A stretch of 64,000 bases of DNA from Palsa-504 sp963742795 (lineage in GTDB: Bacteria > Actinomycetota > Actinomycetes > Streptosporangiales > Streptosporangiaceae): positions 62,001 through 126,000 of the forward strand of contig CAVUNL010000028.1 of the NCBI GenBank assembly GCA_963742795.1. The letters are read 5' to 3'. This document shows, piece by piece, positions 25,851 to 33,646 of the stretch (positions within the stretch are counted from its first letter, which is position 1; each line of letters opens with the position of its first letter). Made by a program: the position numbers and the translations under genes. The notes below the pieces were generated by a model that searched no databases, had not been told where the DNA came from, and worked only from the letters and a program-made list of their open reading frames with translations.

Positions 25851-26072
25851 ATGGATGAGACATGTGATCGGTGCGGGCCCGCGGCCGGCGCGGCGTACCG
25901 GGTAGACCGGGTCAACCGGGCTGGCGAGCTTTACCTGTGCGGGCATTGCGCGAGCCGGCAATGGCGGGCGCTGTCCGTTCAGGGCTGGATCTTCTGGCCG
26001 CTTGGCGTGCGTGCCCTGGCACCGCAGGCCAGTGCTGCGTCAGGTGCCGGCCCGGTCCAGGAGGCGGCGTAG
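25851..26072 (+). CDS. Small CxxC/CxxC zinc-ribbon protein (DUF7455-like)
   Basis: The 73-residue product reads MDETCDRCGPAAGAAYRVDR, then GELYLCGHCASRQW, so two CxxC pairs (CDRC and CGHC) about 26 residues apart could bind one zinc. Actinobacteria encode many short proteins with a CDRCG-A-YRV-GELxxC pattern of unknown role. The ATG at 25851 follows GGGGGCGGGAG. The C-terminal third is Ala-rich and probably disordered. Called from the Cys pattern and ribosome site; function unknown. Confidence 0.6.
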   Translation: MDETCDRCGPAAGAAYRVDRVNRAGELYLCGHCASRQWRALSVQGWIFWPLGVRALAPQASAASGAGPVQEAA

Positions 26073-26798
26073 GCGTTGGCGCAGAACGTGGTTGCGGGCG
26101 GCAGATGACCGGTCGGCGGATCATGCTGCCTGGCCCGTGTCGGCTAGCGTGATCGGTGCCGTCGAGCGCGAGGTATCGCAGAGCGCTGGACCGGGATGCG
26201 CTGTACCCCAGGAGAGGCCCGCCTGGCATCGGCGATCTTGGCATTATCGGCCCGCAGTGCACCATCACCAGCGGCCGGTATGCGAGCACCCAGGGACCTT
26301 GATGATTGGCGCCCTCTAGCGCTCGATGATGCGGCCGGGCTCTCGATCGCGGGCATGATTGCCGGCCAGATGATTTACTGCCGATCATGCCGGCCTGCTC
26401 CTTGTGACCGGCACCGTAGGTCTCGTCGATGGAGAAGTACCGCAGCACGGTGAACCGGCCTGTCATTTGCCAGGCTCATGGGACCGGCCTTTATGTGGTT
26501 TAATAGGGCAGCCCCGGCGAGGTCAGGCAGGTAAAGGCGCTATAGCAGTATTACTCGCCAGGTTCTCAGAGAGATTCAGCTTCACGCCTCTTTGCCCTAG
26601 CACGCGGAGGCGGCAGATAATTGCGGCTTCGAGCTGCGTGCGCCTATTCGTACCGCCTCATCTGCTCGCACTCTTCTGCCGCAAGCCGGGTATTCGTTAC
26701 ACTCCCGAAAGACTGTGTCCGCTGTGGTGTCTACGCACGGTGATGAAGAAGGAGCTGCCGCGGCATTAAGGTCTGCGCCACGCTCGTGAGCGGTTCAG
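26073..26798. other. Intergenic stretch without a supported gene; possible degenerate repeats
   Basis: About 725 bp with no convincing coding sequence. Three loosely similar segments (about 26130-26190, 26225-26300, 26380-26455) share short blocks such as GATCATGC, CGGTGCCGT or CGGCACCGT and GTAYCGCAG. They read in one minus frame as ALRYLALDGT, VLAYRPLV and VLRYFSIDET, but no gene family is recognised. It may be decayed sequence. Confidence 0.4.
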
Positions 26799-27755
26799 TC
26801 ATTCTTTGCCGGACCCTCCTACCAGCTGGACCGTTGTGCACGTGTGGGCGCCGTGTTGCAGGAGGGCTGCTACGGCGTCGGCGATGGGTTGCCCGGTGTG
26901 GTCCTGGAACCAGGAGAAGGCGGGTGCGGTGTTGACTTCGAAGCAGTACCAGTCGCCGTCCGGTGTCCGGCGCAAATCGATTCCTGCCAGGAGCAGACGC
27001 AGTTCGCGGGTGGCGTAGCGGCATCGGTCGGCGACATGGTCGGGTAGTTGCGCAGCGGCCATCGTGCGCTGCGCCGCCTGCGTAGCGGCGTACCGGTAGT
27101 CGGTCGCGGTGCTGACGATTTGCGTGGCGAAGACCTCATCGCCGACGACGTGCACACGGTAGTCGTCTCCGGGGATGAATTCCTGGAACTGAGTCGGGCA
27201 GGTAGCCAGCCGGTCGAGCCGGTCCCGGTGAGCGGTGCCGAGGATGTTGGCGATGCTGCGGATCCCGCTGGTCGATTTGTACACGACGGTGCCGTGGCGT
27301 ACCCAGAAGTCCTCGGCGATCTCGCGGTCGTTGGTGACGATAGTGTCCGGTACCAGGAACCCGAGGTCCTCGAGCTGGGCCAGTTGAGCCGGTTTGGAGT
27401 CGTTCGAGGCCATCGCGCTGGGCCGGTTGACCACGGCGATGTATGCGGGAGCTGTCTCGGCGATGGTGAGCATCATCTGGTCGATGGCGGCGACCTGGTG
27501 GAAGGTCAGGCCGTGCCGGTAGCGGGGGGGAATCGGGTAGGGGCGCAAAAAATACCCGGAGAACTCCTCAATAGGCCGCCGGCCTCCCGCGGCCGATATC
27601 CACCCTGAGGCACCGTTCTGGTGCGCCGTGAGGGAGCCCGTAACGGTGGGATAGGCGCGCTGGTCGATCATGACGACCTCGACGCCACACCGGGTGAGCG
27701 CCTGAAGGACGGATGCCATCGGTGCCTCATGCCGAAGGCCCCAGAGCAGGATCAC
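26799..27755 (-). CDS. RimK-like ATP-grasp ligase of a three-gene operon
   Basis: The 318-residue protein has an N-terminal pre-grasp region (IDQRAYPTVTG, EFSGYFLRPYPIPPRYRHG) and an ATP-grasp core: NRPSAMASNDSKPAQLAQLEDLGFLVPDT, the ATP lysine in VVYKSTSGIRSI, FQEFIPGDDYRVHVVGDEVFATQI, and metal ligands in GIDLRRTPDGDWYCFEVNTAPAFSWF. This is the layout of RimK/MvdD-like ligases that join an amino group or side chain to a carboxylate, including graspetide macrocyclases. The GTG at 27755 overlaps the upstream stop by 4 bp (GTGA). The upstream zincin-like protein with a Lys/Asp/Glu tail is a possible substrate. Substrate is inferred, not shown. Confidence 0.85.
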   Translation of the reverse strand: MILLWGLRHEAPMASVLQALTRCGVEVVMIDQRAYPTVTGSLTAHQNGASGWISAAGGRRPIEEFSGYFLRPYPIPPRYRHGLTFHQVAAIDQMMLTIAETAPAYIAVVNRPSAMASNDSKPAQLAQLEDLGFLVPDTIVTNDREIAEDFWVRHGTVVYKSTSGIRSIANILGTAHRDRLDRLATCPTQFQEFIPGDDYRVHVVGDEVFATQIVSTATDYRYAATQAAQRTMAAAQLPDHVADRCRYATRELRLLLAGIDLRRTPDGDWYCFEVNTAPAFSWFQDHTGQPIADAVAALLQHGAHTCTTVQLVGGSGKE

Positions 27756-28492
27756 GATCTGGCTCCCGAACCGGTCAACGCATGAACGAGGACCTCGCGG
27801 GTGGCCGGATCGGCCAGATCTGGCCAGGTCTGGACCTGGCAGACCGCCGCCTGGTGGTCGCCGCGGTCGAACGTGACGGCGAGCCATTCGGCGCGAACCC
27901 GGGCTGCCAGCCGACGGGCGTGCTCGAGCAGCACCGCAGAGCATGGCCCAGTCGCGGTGGACGCGCCGCGGCAGATCGTCACGCGGCACGCAGCGGGGGT
28001 GTGCCGATGATCGGGGGCGGCGGGAACGGTAAGCCGCACCGAGCGGACCGGCACGGAGAGCTGGGTGCAGAGCACCACCCACTGGTGGTCCGTCAGCGCG
28101 GGGCCGGACAGGCAGGTCGCCGTCGGCGGGTTCACCACCGGGCAGGGCAGTCCGGTGAGCCAGGCGCGCAGGAACGCGGTCATCTCCGCAGCGACGTAGT
28201 CGCGATCGCCGGTCCTGACGTGGGTCAAGTCGACAGGCTGGACGGCGGAGATGCGGCTGACGACCGCCGTCAGGTCGTCGGCCCGGAACCGGCCGTGACG
28301 TGATACCCCCGTGCGAAGGCTGGGCTTGCGGGCGTATGTCCAGCCCGGTCGCGATAGGTCCTGCGGAGCGATTACCAGCGTGCCCTCGCCCAGGCGGTCC
28401 GCCAGCATCCGGGCCGGGTCATCGTCCCGGGTGGCCAGCATCAGTACGCGCGGGCGGTCGGCCTCGCCAGCCCGGTCAGGCCTGGTCGACAT
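27752..28492 (-). CDS. Companion protein of the ATP-grasp operon, function unknown
   Basis: The 246-residue product starts RPRVLMLATRDDDPARMLADRLG, then VVSRISAVQPVDLTHVRTGDRDYVAAEMTAFLRAWLTGLPCPVVNPPTATCLSGPALTD. The middle resembles the pre-ATP-grasp half of RimK-like proteins (R-x-Y-V-A-E-x-x-A, cPV-N-p), but no lysine, E-x-N or other ATP-grasp core motif follows. It is therefore a substrate- or partner-binding helper, not a ligase, as far as the sequence shows. The ATG at 28492 overlaps the upstream gene by 17 bp, and the stop overlaps the ligase start, so all three genes are coupled. Confidence 0.7.
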   Translation of the reverse strand: MSTRPDRAGEADRPRVLMLATRDDDPARMLADRLGEGTLVIAPQDLSRPGWTYARKPSLRTGVSRHGRFRADDLTAVVSRISAVQPVDLTHVRTGDRDYVAAEMTAFLRAWLTGLPCPVVNPPTATCLSGPALTDHQWVVLCTQLSVPVRSVRLTVPAAPDHRHTPAACRVTICRGASTATGPCSAVLLEHARRLAARVRAEWLAVTFDRGDHQAAVCQVQTWPDLADPATREVLVHALTGSGARS

Positions 28493-29564
28493 CACCGACG
28501 GTCGGCCGCTCGTCGGTAGCGATGAACGGCTCGGCACCGCCCTGGTCCGACAGCCGCTCGACGACCGCCTGCAGTTGCTCGGCGACCTGGCGGAGCTCGG
28601 TCATCAGGTCGGGCCCGGAGATAGGACGCTCCAGCTCCTTGGGCGCCTCCTTCTCCTTGGCGCCGTCCTTGAGCTCCTTGGGGTTGTCCTTCTCCTTATG
28701 GTCCTTGCGGTCCTTTGTGTCCTTATGGTCCTTGGAATCCTTGGAGTCCTTACGGATCTTGGTGTCTTGGGCCACCTTCGGGTCGTCGGGCACCACGCAC
28801 TGGTTGTCCGCATTCGACCAGTACCGCTGAACCAGGACGCCGTGCACCCGGGCGTCGCTGCCCTGGCAGACATCGCCGATCTCGCACCACCCGCCGTGAT
28901 TGGCGCCGCAGGCAGTAGCACTCGTCCAGCCCGTCCCTTCTGGGTCGGTGCACGATTCAACCAGTTCGTGGGAGAACACCACGCTGAAGAAGTCGACACT
29001 GTCCTGGGTGACCCAGCCGAACGGCACGTTTGTGGCCGGCGACCCGAACCAGTAGTACGAGTGCTCCCCGATCACTCCGGACTGGTTGCTGCCCACTCCC
29101 GCGGGCATCACCACCATGTACAGGCCCTGCGCAGAGGCGCCGATGTCGCTGGTGGGGATCCGTCCGGCCGCACGCAGATGCTCGACCAGCTGCCAGACAT
29201 CGTCATTGCTGAAGGGATTCGGCGGGTCGGCCGGGGACCCGCCGACGCTATCCGAGACCACGGTGACGCTGCCTAGCGAGCCGCGCCCCACCCCGTACTG
29301 CGCCAGAGAGTTCATATAATCCGACGCCAGGATGGTGACGACTGCATCCGTGCACGCTCCCACGGTGGCGGTGGGCGGCGGCCATGCCAGCCACGCCGAA
29401 CCCCAGAAGATCAAATGCACCCGCACCGCCGTGAGTAGCCGGCCACCCCCGTAGCTAAACCCGCCGGCGGCCCCAGCCTCCACCGCTGCCGCTGCAGGCT
29501 TCGCCCCCGGCGCGTAGACGATCCCGGACTGCTCGTAACCCTGCGCTCTCGCCTGTTCGCTCAT
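28476..29564 (-). CDS. Zincin-like (EXORDIUM-like HELVE-CTDP) protein with Lys/Asp/Glu-rich tail
   Basis: The 362-residue protein has no clear signal peptide. Residues about 35-60 read FSYGGGRLLTAVRVHLIFWGSAW, followed near residue 200 by VVFSHELVESCTDPEGTGW and GGWCEIGDVCQG, a pattern (HExxE, TDP, W, EIGD-C) that recalls plant/fungal EXORDIUM-like and other zinc peptidase-like folds; the two histidines needed for a classical zincin are not all visible. From about 267 to 314 it turns into a tail of Lys, Asp and Glu (KDSKDSKDHKDTKDRKDHK...), then a 48-residue end with FIATDERPTVG. It is the first gene of the ATP-grasp operon. Activity and export are unproven. Confidence 0.72.
   Translation of the reverse strand: MSEQARAQGYEQSGIVYAPGAKPAAAAVEAGAAGGFSYGGGRLLTAVRVHLIFWGSAWLAWPPPTATVGACTDAVVTILASDYMNSLAQYGVGRGSLGSVTVVSDSVGGSPADPPNPFSNDDVWQLVEHLRAAGRIPTSDIGASAQGLYMVVMPAGVGSNQSGVIGEHSYYWFGSPATNVPFGWVTQDSVDFFSVVFSHELVESCTDPEGTGWTSATACGANHGGWCEIGDVCQGSDARVHGVLVQRYWSNADNQCVVPDDPKVAQDTKIRKDSKDSKDHKDTKDRKDHKEKDNPKELKDGAKEKEAPKELERPISGPDLMTELRQVAEQLQAVVERLSDQGGAEPFIATDERPTVGDVDQA
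28623..28766 (-). repeat. Lys/Asp/Glu-rich repeat region within the zincin-like gene
   Basis: The DNA repeats the motif AAGGAC with small changes (on the minus strand), giving 48 residues made mostly of Lys alternating with Asp or Glu. It is a candidate site for side-chain ligation by the co-encoded ATP-grasp enzyme, or a simple charged linker. Confidence 0.8.
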
Positions 29565-30061
29565 GACACACCTGCTCTTCCCGCGGAGACCAAGGCGGCC
29601 CAGGCAAGATCTCAATGGCCGAGCCCAAGGCCCATGCCTGGTGCCCTCCTTACACCGTCGGAGGCTGCGCGCCGGGTCCTGATACATCCGCGGGAACAGC
29701 GGCGCCAGCAAATCATCACCCGCAAGCCGACACATACCGTCTTCGCCGGAGTACGACGCCGGACTCCTGCGGCACTCTCATGAGCGCGAAAATCCACGTT
29801 CCGAGCCTGATTAGCCGATCCGATTGTCAGTTGGCAGCCGCGAGACAGACGGGTATTCCCCCTTTGAGGAGGAGAGGGCTATGCGAAGCTGCTGTCCACT
29901 CGATGGGCGATTAAGCCTGCAAATTCAGCCTGGTCCGAAAATAAGACCTCAGCTGGGCGTGCGGTCTTATTTTCGGACCAGGCTGTTTTATTCATCGCCG
30001 CCTACGGGGAGAACTCACTATTCTGCCGCGCTGAGAAGGCCGCTGCCGCCGCAGCGGCGGA
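29565..30061. other. Intergenic stretch with a large hairpin and a possible short ORF
   Basis: About 500 bp between two minus-strand genes. It holds a 22-bp perfect inverted repeat at 29927-29984. On the plus strand a strong site (TTTGAGGAGGAGAGGG) precedes an ATG at 29881 whose frame (MRSCCPLDGRLSL...) runs to 30081 across the hairpin; without homology it is not called as a gene. Confidence 0.6.
29927..29984. terminator. Strong hairpin, 22-bp perfect stem and 14-nt loop
   Basis: Two perfect 22-bp arms (29927-29948 and 29963-29984) surround a 14-bp loop. The stem includes GGTCCGAAAATAAGACC. A short T-rich tail follows on the plus strand. It may be a terminator for the minus-strand gene ending at 30062, or a palindromic mobile repeat; the unusually long perfect stem leaves both open. 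Confidence 0.6.
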
Positions 30062-30364
30062 TCACCACGGACCGTGGCTGACGCAGTCCTGGCACCTAGT
30101 CCTGGCGATCAGGCCAGGACGCTGTTCGCCCGTGACGGCCAACTGCTCGCCGTTCCCCAGACGTTCCCAGGCGCGTGGCGTGTCAAGCCCGGCCCACCGG
30201 CTGTAATCCGGATCATCGCCCTTATGGTGGCAGCCCGGGAAGTGGACGATGCCGTTCGGTGAGATCAGCAATCCATCGGCAACCGCGGCAGCATTCCGAC
30301 GCCTTTCCGTCAGGCCGTGCTCACAGAAGCCGCGATCCATCTCACATAGGTCGCAGTAGGCCAC
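30062..30364 (-). CDS. Small Cys/His-rich zinc-binding protein, function unknown
   Basis: The 100-residue product begins MAYCDLCEMDRGFCEHGL (CxxC then C-x-H) and ends with CQDCVSHGPW, with GIVHFPGCHHKGDDPDYSRWAGLDTP in the middle, giving two likely metal-binding clusters. Biased codon use and the paired Cys/His clusters support a real gene. Start GTG at 30364. The large hairpin lies about 80 bp past its stop. No function is assigned. Confidence 0.6.
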   Translation of the reverse strand: MAYCDLCEMDRGFCEHGLTERRRNAAAVADGLLISPNGIVHFPGCHHKGDDPDYSRWAGLDTPRAWERLGNGEQLAVTGEQRPGLIARTRCQDCVSHGPW

Positions 30365-30402
30365 GTCATTGATGATGGCGCGAACCAGCAGGAGCTGTAG
30401 CG

Positions 30403-30846
30403 CTATCCAGCAATTGGCGTGCCCGGGCGGGTTCCTCGCATGGAGGCATCCTCTCCTGCCGGTAAGTGCAAGACTTCGCGAGCGTCGCAGAGAGCAGGTG
30501 CCCGCCGCAGTGTCAGGACATGATGACCTTCACCGACCACGTAATAGGCGCTCGCAAAGACATCGCTATCGGGGACTTGAAGTAGCCATTGGGGATCGCT
30601 GCAGCTAGGTCTGGTAAGACCGTGACGGGCTGCCGTCAAGGCAGCCTGTCCGGTAGCACTCAGATAAAATGCAACTACGACGCCGGAGATTAGTCCGGTG
30701 AGGAGTCCAATCAGCCAGCTATTGCTAACTACGGACTTCAGCCTTTTCTTATCTCGCTTCTTGGCGCCATTAGTATCCGGGGCAGGTACCGGCGTGCTCT
30801 TCGTGCCGCCGGGCGCATCTGCTTCTTCTGGTGAGCCGTCACTCAT
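30403..30846 (-). CDS. Single-pass membrane protein, function unknown
   Basis: The 147-residue product has a charged N-terminal 40 residues (AKKRDKKRLKS), one membrane segment (WLIGLLTGLISGVVVAFYL) and a short outer part starting CSDPQWLLQVPDSDVFASAYY. The latter recalls the start of outer ligand-binding domains found in actinobacterial membrane proteins, but the usual rest is missing, so it may be a truncated gene. ATG at 30846. It lies in a decayed region between broken genes. Confidence 0.45.
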   Translation of the reverse strand: MSDGSPEEADAPGGTKSTPVPAPDTNGAKKRDKKRLKSVVSNSWLIGLLTGLISGVVVAFYLSATGQAALTAARHGLTRPSCSDPQWLLQVPDSDVFASAYYVVGEGHHVLTLRRAPALCDAREVLHLPAGEDASMRGTRPGTPIAG

Positions 30847-30868
30847 TTGCCATCCCCGCCCTCGGGAT

Positions 30869-31621
30869 CTAGAATCGCGGGCTCGGTGCTCGCGATCGCC
30901 CGTTCAAATAGCCCAACTGCAAGCGCTGGATACCGGCAGCAACGGTACCACTGCCATACCCAGGTTGACCCGGACACGCCCATGTAGCCAAAATCGGGCG
31001 TGGCGCGGGGGTGACTTGATTAGTCATGGTCCCAAGCATTGTGAGGTCGACTTCTCGATCCCCGGACAAGCACCGATCCTGGCGGGCTGCGAAGAGCCCA
31101 GAACCCACGAGCGATAGCGCTGGCCCAATGAGGCGACACTGTTGTGCCGAATGGGGCTTGTGTTGCCAGCTGTATAACATGCAGCCGCTGACGGTGCGGC
31201 GGAAGATCGTCAAGCTAGGTGAGCTGGCGATCATGAATACCTGGCCGTCTGGCGAGAAGCCGAAGGCGCGTATTGCTTCCGCTTCGCGTAGTTCCACCGT
31301 TTCCCCGGCAGTGCACAGGAGCACCACGCCGTACGCCGTCTGCACGGCGCGCCAGCCGTCCGCGGTGGTCACCGCCAGTCGGCCACCGGCCAGGTCCGCG
31401 ACCTCGATCTACCGGCCCGATCCGGAGTACAGCATGCTGCACGATATCAAACAGGAACCCGTTCCCTGCCGGTCACGCGCTACTCGCTCACCTGAGATAA
31501 AGTCAACGACTCCGCGGCCTTGATGACTCACGACAAGCACCAACGAGCTACCGGGAACAAACCCTACCGCCGTCAGCCCGCCCACGGCCACCTCAGCGCG
31601 AATCTCCCAGGAGGAGGACAT
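30869..31621 (-). pseudogene. Beta-propeller-like protein gene interrupted by an in-frame TAG
   Basis: The frame starts SSSWEIRAEVAVGGLTAVGF and continues GSSLVLVVSHQGRGVVDFISGERVARD. A TAG at 31409-31411 then interrupts it, after which the same frame goes on with IEVADLAGGRLAVTTADGW, VVLLCTAGETV and IRAFGFSPDGQVFMIASSPSLTIFRR, a typical actinobacterial WD-like regulator layout ending near FRR. The last 100 codons after FRR look like read-through. The middle region between ERVARD and the stop is altered compared with the family. A nonsense mutation, or an old pseudogene. Confidence 0.65.
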
Positions 31622-31785
31622 AACGGTCATCATCTCCGCCCCGAGATCTTGCGCATACTCATTTGCCGCGGACCGAGCGAGGTCGTAAGACCGGCGTCTT
31701 CTGCGTCCGCACATGCCCTTTAGCACGTGAATGTAGAAATGCTGAACCATACGTCAAGGCATGGACGTACACGATGCCGCGGTGG

Positions 31786-32331
31786 TCAGCCGTTTATAGG
31801 GATGCCCGGCGCGAAGTGCTCGACCGCAGCAGTGAGTCGGTCTTTATCCAGACTCCAGCCGTCGATCCCCCGGCTCGCCATGAGCGTGTCACCGGAGATC
31901 CCCCGTGCCACGGCGGCTGCCATTATTCGTCCGACGAACTGGGCACTGCGCCCCGCTAGAGGCGGCGCACCGGCACGGCGCACCAGGCCCACATACCGCA
32001 TCGAGCCACCGTGTGGCAGCTTCTGCTGCCACAGCACGACCTTCTCGATGTCAGCCCACGGAACAAAATGGGTCCCCGATCGGTACCGGGGAGGGACCCC
32101 GCCGAGGGTGACGCCCCTAGCGTCGACCCTGAACGCGACACGATGGCTGGTGGCGACGCCCAGCATAAAAAGGCCGCCACCGCCGAAGAGAACAATGTCG
32201 GCAATCCGCAAACCTGTCGAAAGGGGCAGCACGATCCCCAGGATCGCAAACACGAGCGCGATCACGATAATCAGTCCGGTCCGCCCGCCCAAGCCATAGC
32301 GCGCATCGTAGACGAACGGCTCGCTTTCCAT
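31786..32331 (-). CDS. Two-TM membrane protein with PH-like domain
   Basis: The 181-residue product reads FVYDARYGLGGRTGLIIVIALVFAILGIVLPL (TM1) then ADIVLFGGGGLFMLGVATSHRVAFRVDARGVTLGG (TM2 and start of a PH-like strand), and TDHFVPW-like THFVPWADIEKVVLWQQKLPHG with YVGLVRRAGAPPLAG. This is the plan of actinobacterial two-TM/bPH-like proteins of unknown role. ATG 32331 is used; the longer frame upstream is not similar. Confidence 0.6.
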   Translation of the reverse strand: MESEPFVYDARYGLGGRTGLIIVIALVFAILGIVLPLSTGLRIADIVLFGGGGLFMLGVATSHRVAFRVDARGVTLGGVPPRYRSGTHFVPWADIEKVVLWQQKLPHGGSMRYVGLVRRAGAPPLAGRSAQFVGRIMAAAVARGISGDTLMASRGIDGWSLDKDRLTAAVEHFAPGIPING

Positions 32332-32752
32332 ATCGCACATGATCCCAGAGACCGCCGCGAGCGTCCAGGATCTCGAAACGTCGCATGCCCCGGAGCGCCA
32401 ACCAGCCTCACTCACAGTTCGTGATCTCAGGACGTCCGCTCATGCCGCGTATCGCGCGCCTGCTCCAGCAGGATAGGCTCGTGCATCCTCTTGATGTTGC
32501 CTCAACCAGACCAGGATCTCGAGCAGCGAGCCGTGAGTCTGCAGCCAGCCGGTGATGGATTGAGGGTCGGTCCCGAGGTGATGCCGGTCAGCAGTGTGAC
32601 GCTGAGCGACGGGTACGGCCGGGAGAACGCGCGGCGGCCCGTTCTGGGCCGACTCGGGGAGCTCGACGCTTGCCCGCCAAGGCGCGCAGATGGCGTTGAT
32701 CGGGGTTGCCTGCACCGGGCCACGTGCGGGGTTTGTGCTGCCGGTGGCGTCC
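32332..32752. other. Intergenic stretch with no supported gene
   Basis: About 420 bp before the MazF-like gene. A minus frame at 32440-32715 (with SITGWLQTHGSLLEILVWLRQHQ) is short, has no clear ribosome site and was not called. No repeats or RNA genes were seen. Confidence 0.5.
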
Positions 32753-33067
32753 TCAGGTAAGGGCCAGTGCTATCGCCAGGGCCTGGTTCACGCCGCGCAT
32801 GGAGGCGGGTGACAAGGCGCCGAGGTATTCGCCGAGTTCGTCCTTGCCCAGCTGCTCGATGCAGTCGGCGTTGGCGTATCCGGTGAGCGGGTCGGCCGGG
32901 GAGAGCGTGACCCAGGTCGGCAGGTCGCGGGTAGTGGTGGTGAGCCTGATCGCGACGATGTCATCGAGCAGGCGGTTGCGCGCGTCGTTGGATACCACAA
33001 GCCATGGCTTGAGGCCGTAGCCGAGGTCGCACCGATAGACATGGCCTCGTTGCGGGCTGGCGGTCAC
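32753..33067 (-). CDS. MazF/PemK family toxin (type II TA system)
   Basis: The 104-residue protein has the MazF/PemK pattern: PQRGHVYRCDLGYGLKPWLVVSNDARNRLLDDIVAIRLTTTTR, then LPTWVTLSPADPLTGYANADCIEQLGKDELGEYLGALSPASMRGVNQALAIAL. MazF toxins are sequence-specific endoribonucleases. The GTG at 33067 overlaps the antitoxin stop in a GTGA. The pair looks intact. Confidence 0.85.
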   Translation of the reverse strand: MTASPQRGHVYRCDLGYGLKPWLVVSNDARNRLLDDIVAIRLTTTTRDLPTWVTLSPADPLTGYANADCIEQLGKDELGEYLGALSPASMRGVNQALAIALALT

Positions 33068-33330
33068 GTGAGCGCGGCGCGCTCTTGCCGGGCGCGGCGG
33101 CGCGCACGCAGCACGGCGGCTTCCTCGGCCGACTCGTAAGGGTAGTGCGGGTTGTCGGCGACCGCGGCTGCGTACCCGGCTTCCAGCTTGTCGGCCTGGA
33201 GTTGCCGCCACGCACTGTGGATGGCGTCCTGGATGGCAGCGGACCGGCTCGGGTAGTGCCCGGCGAGTTCGGCGAGCTCGCGGGATGTCTCCTCGTCGAG
33301 CCGGACTGTCATCGCGTTTGTCATACTCAT
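33064..33330 (-). CDS. Ribbon-helix-helix antitoxin (MazE/CopG type)
   Basis: The 88-residue protein has an N-terminal RHH region (MTVRLDEETSRELAELAGHYPSRSAAIQDAIHSAW) and a charged C-terminal part (YESAEEAAVLRARRRARQERAAL) that would bind and mask the toxin. It precedes the toxin with 4 bp overlap, the standard antitoxin-first order. Short repeats of CATACTCATACGAT just upstream could be the autoregulatory operator. Start ATG 33330 (33324 also possible). Confidence 0.85.
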   Translation of the reverse strand: MSMTNAMTVRLDEETSRELAELAGHYPSRSAAIQDAIHSAWRQLQADKLEAGYAAAVADNPHYPYESAEEAAVLRARRRARQERAALT

Positions 33331-33646
33331 ACGATACCAACTCAGTCATACAAACATGCGCCGCTGCATTCAGCGATGAGGCCAGTTAGGCCGTCGGTCG
33401 AGCACAAAGATCTGACCCTTGTGCGATGGCCGGGCAGGAGGGATGTGACCCCCGAGCCACGCGTAATCCGGCGTTCCGCGTGCATTGCCCCTGACCGTAG
33501 CGTTCCGACGACGGTCACTGATAGTGGTGATGAGAGACAACGGTCCGGCACGTTGATGTGCCGGGTACCGGGGTCAGCTGATGCCAGGTTGGGCAACGCT
33601 CTTATGTATTTGCTCCGGGATTCGGTTCAGCCGCCCCGGTACCCGC
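33331..33646. other. Intergenic stretch with no supported gene
   Basis: About 316 bp between the antitoxin promoter side and the end of the HNH endonuclease gene. No coding or RNA feature was seen beyond the TA promoter near 33331-33350. Confidence 0.5.

Noticed and set aside
26404..26769. 121-codon plus ORF
   Set aside because: Uneven codon use with many rare codons and no homology; overlaps the degenerate-repeat stretch.
32440..32715. 91-codon minus ORF with SITGWLQTHGSLLEIL
   Set aside because: No ribosome site, no family, and the neighbouring region is non-coding in character.
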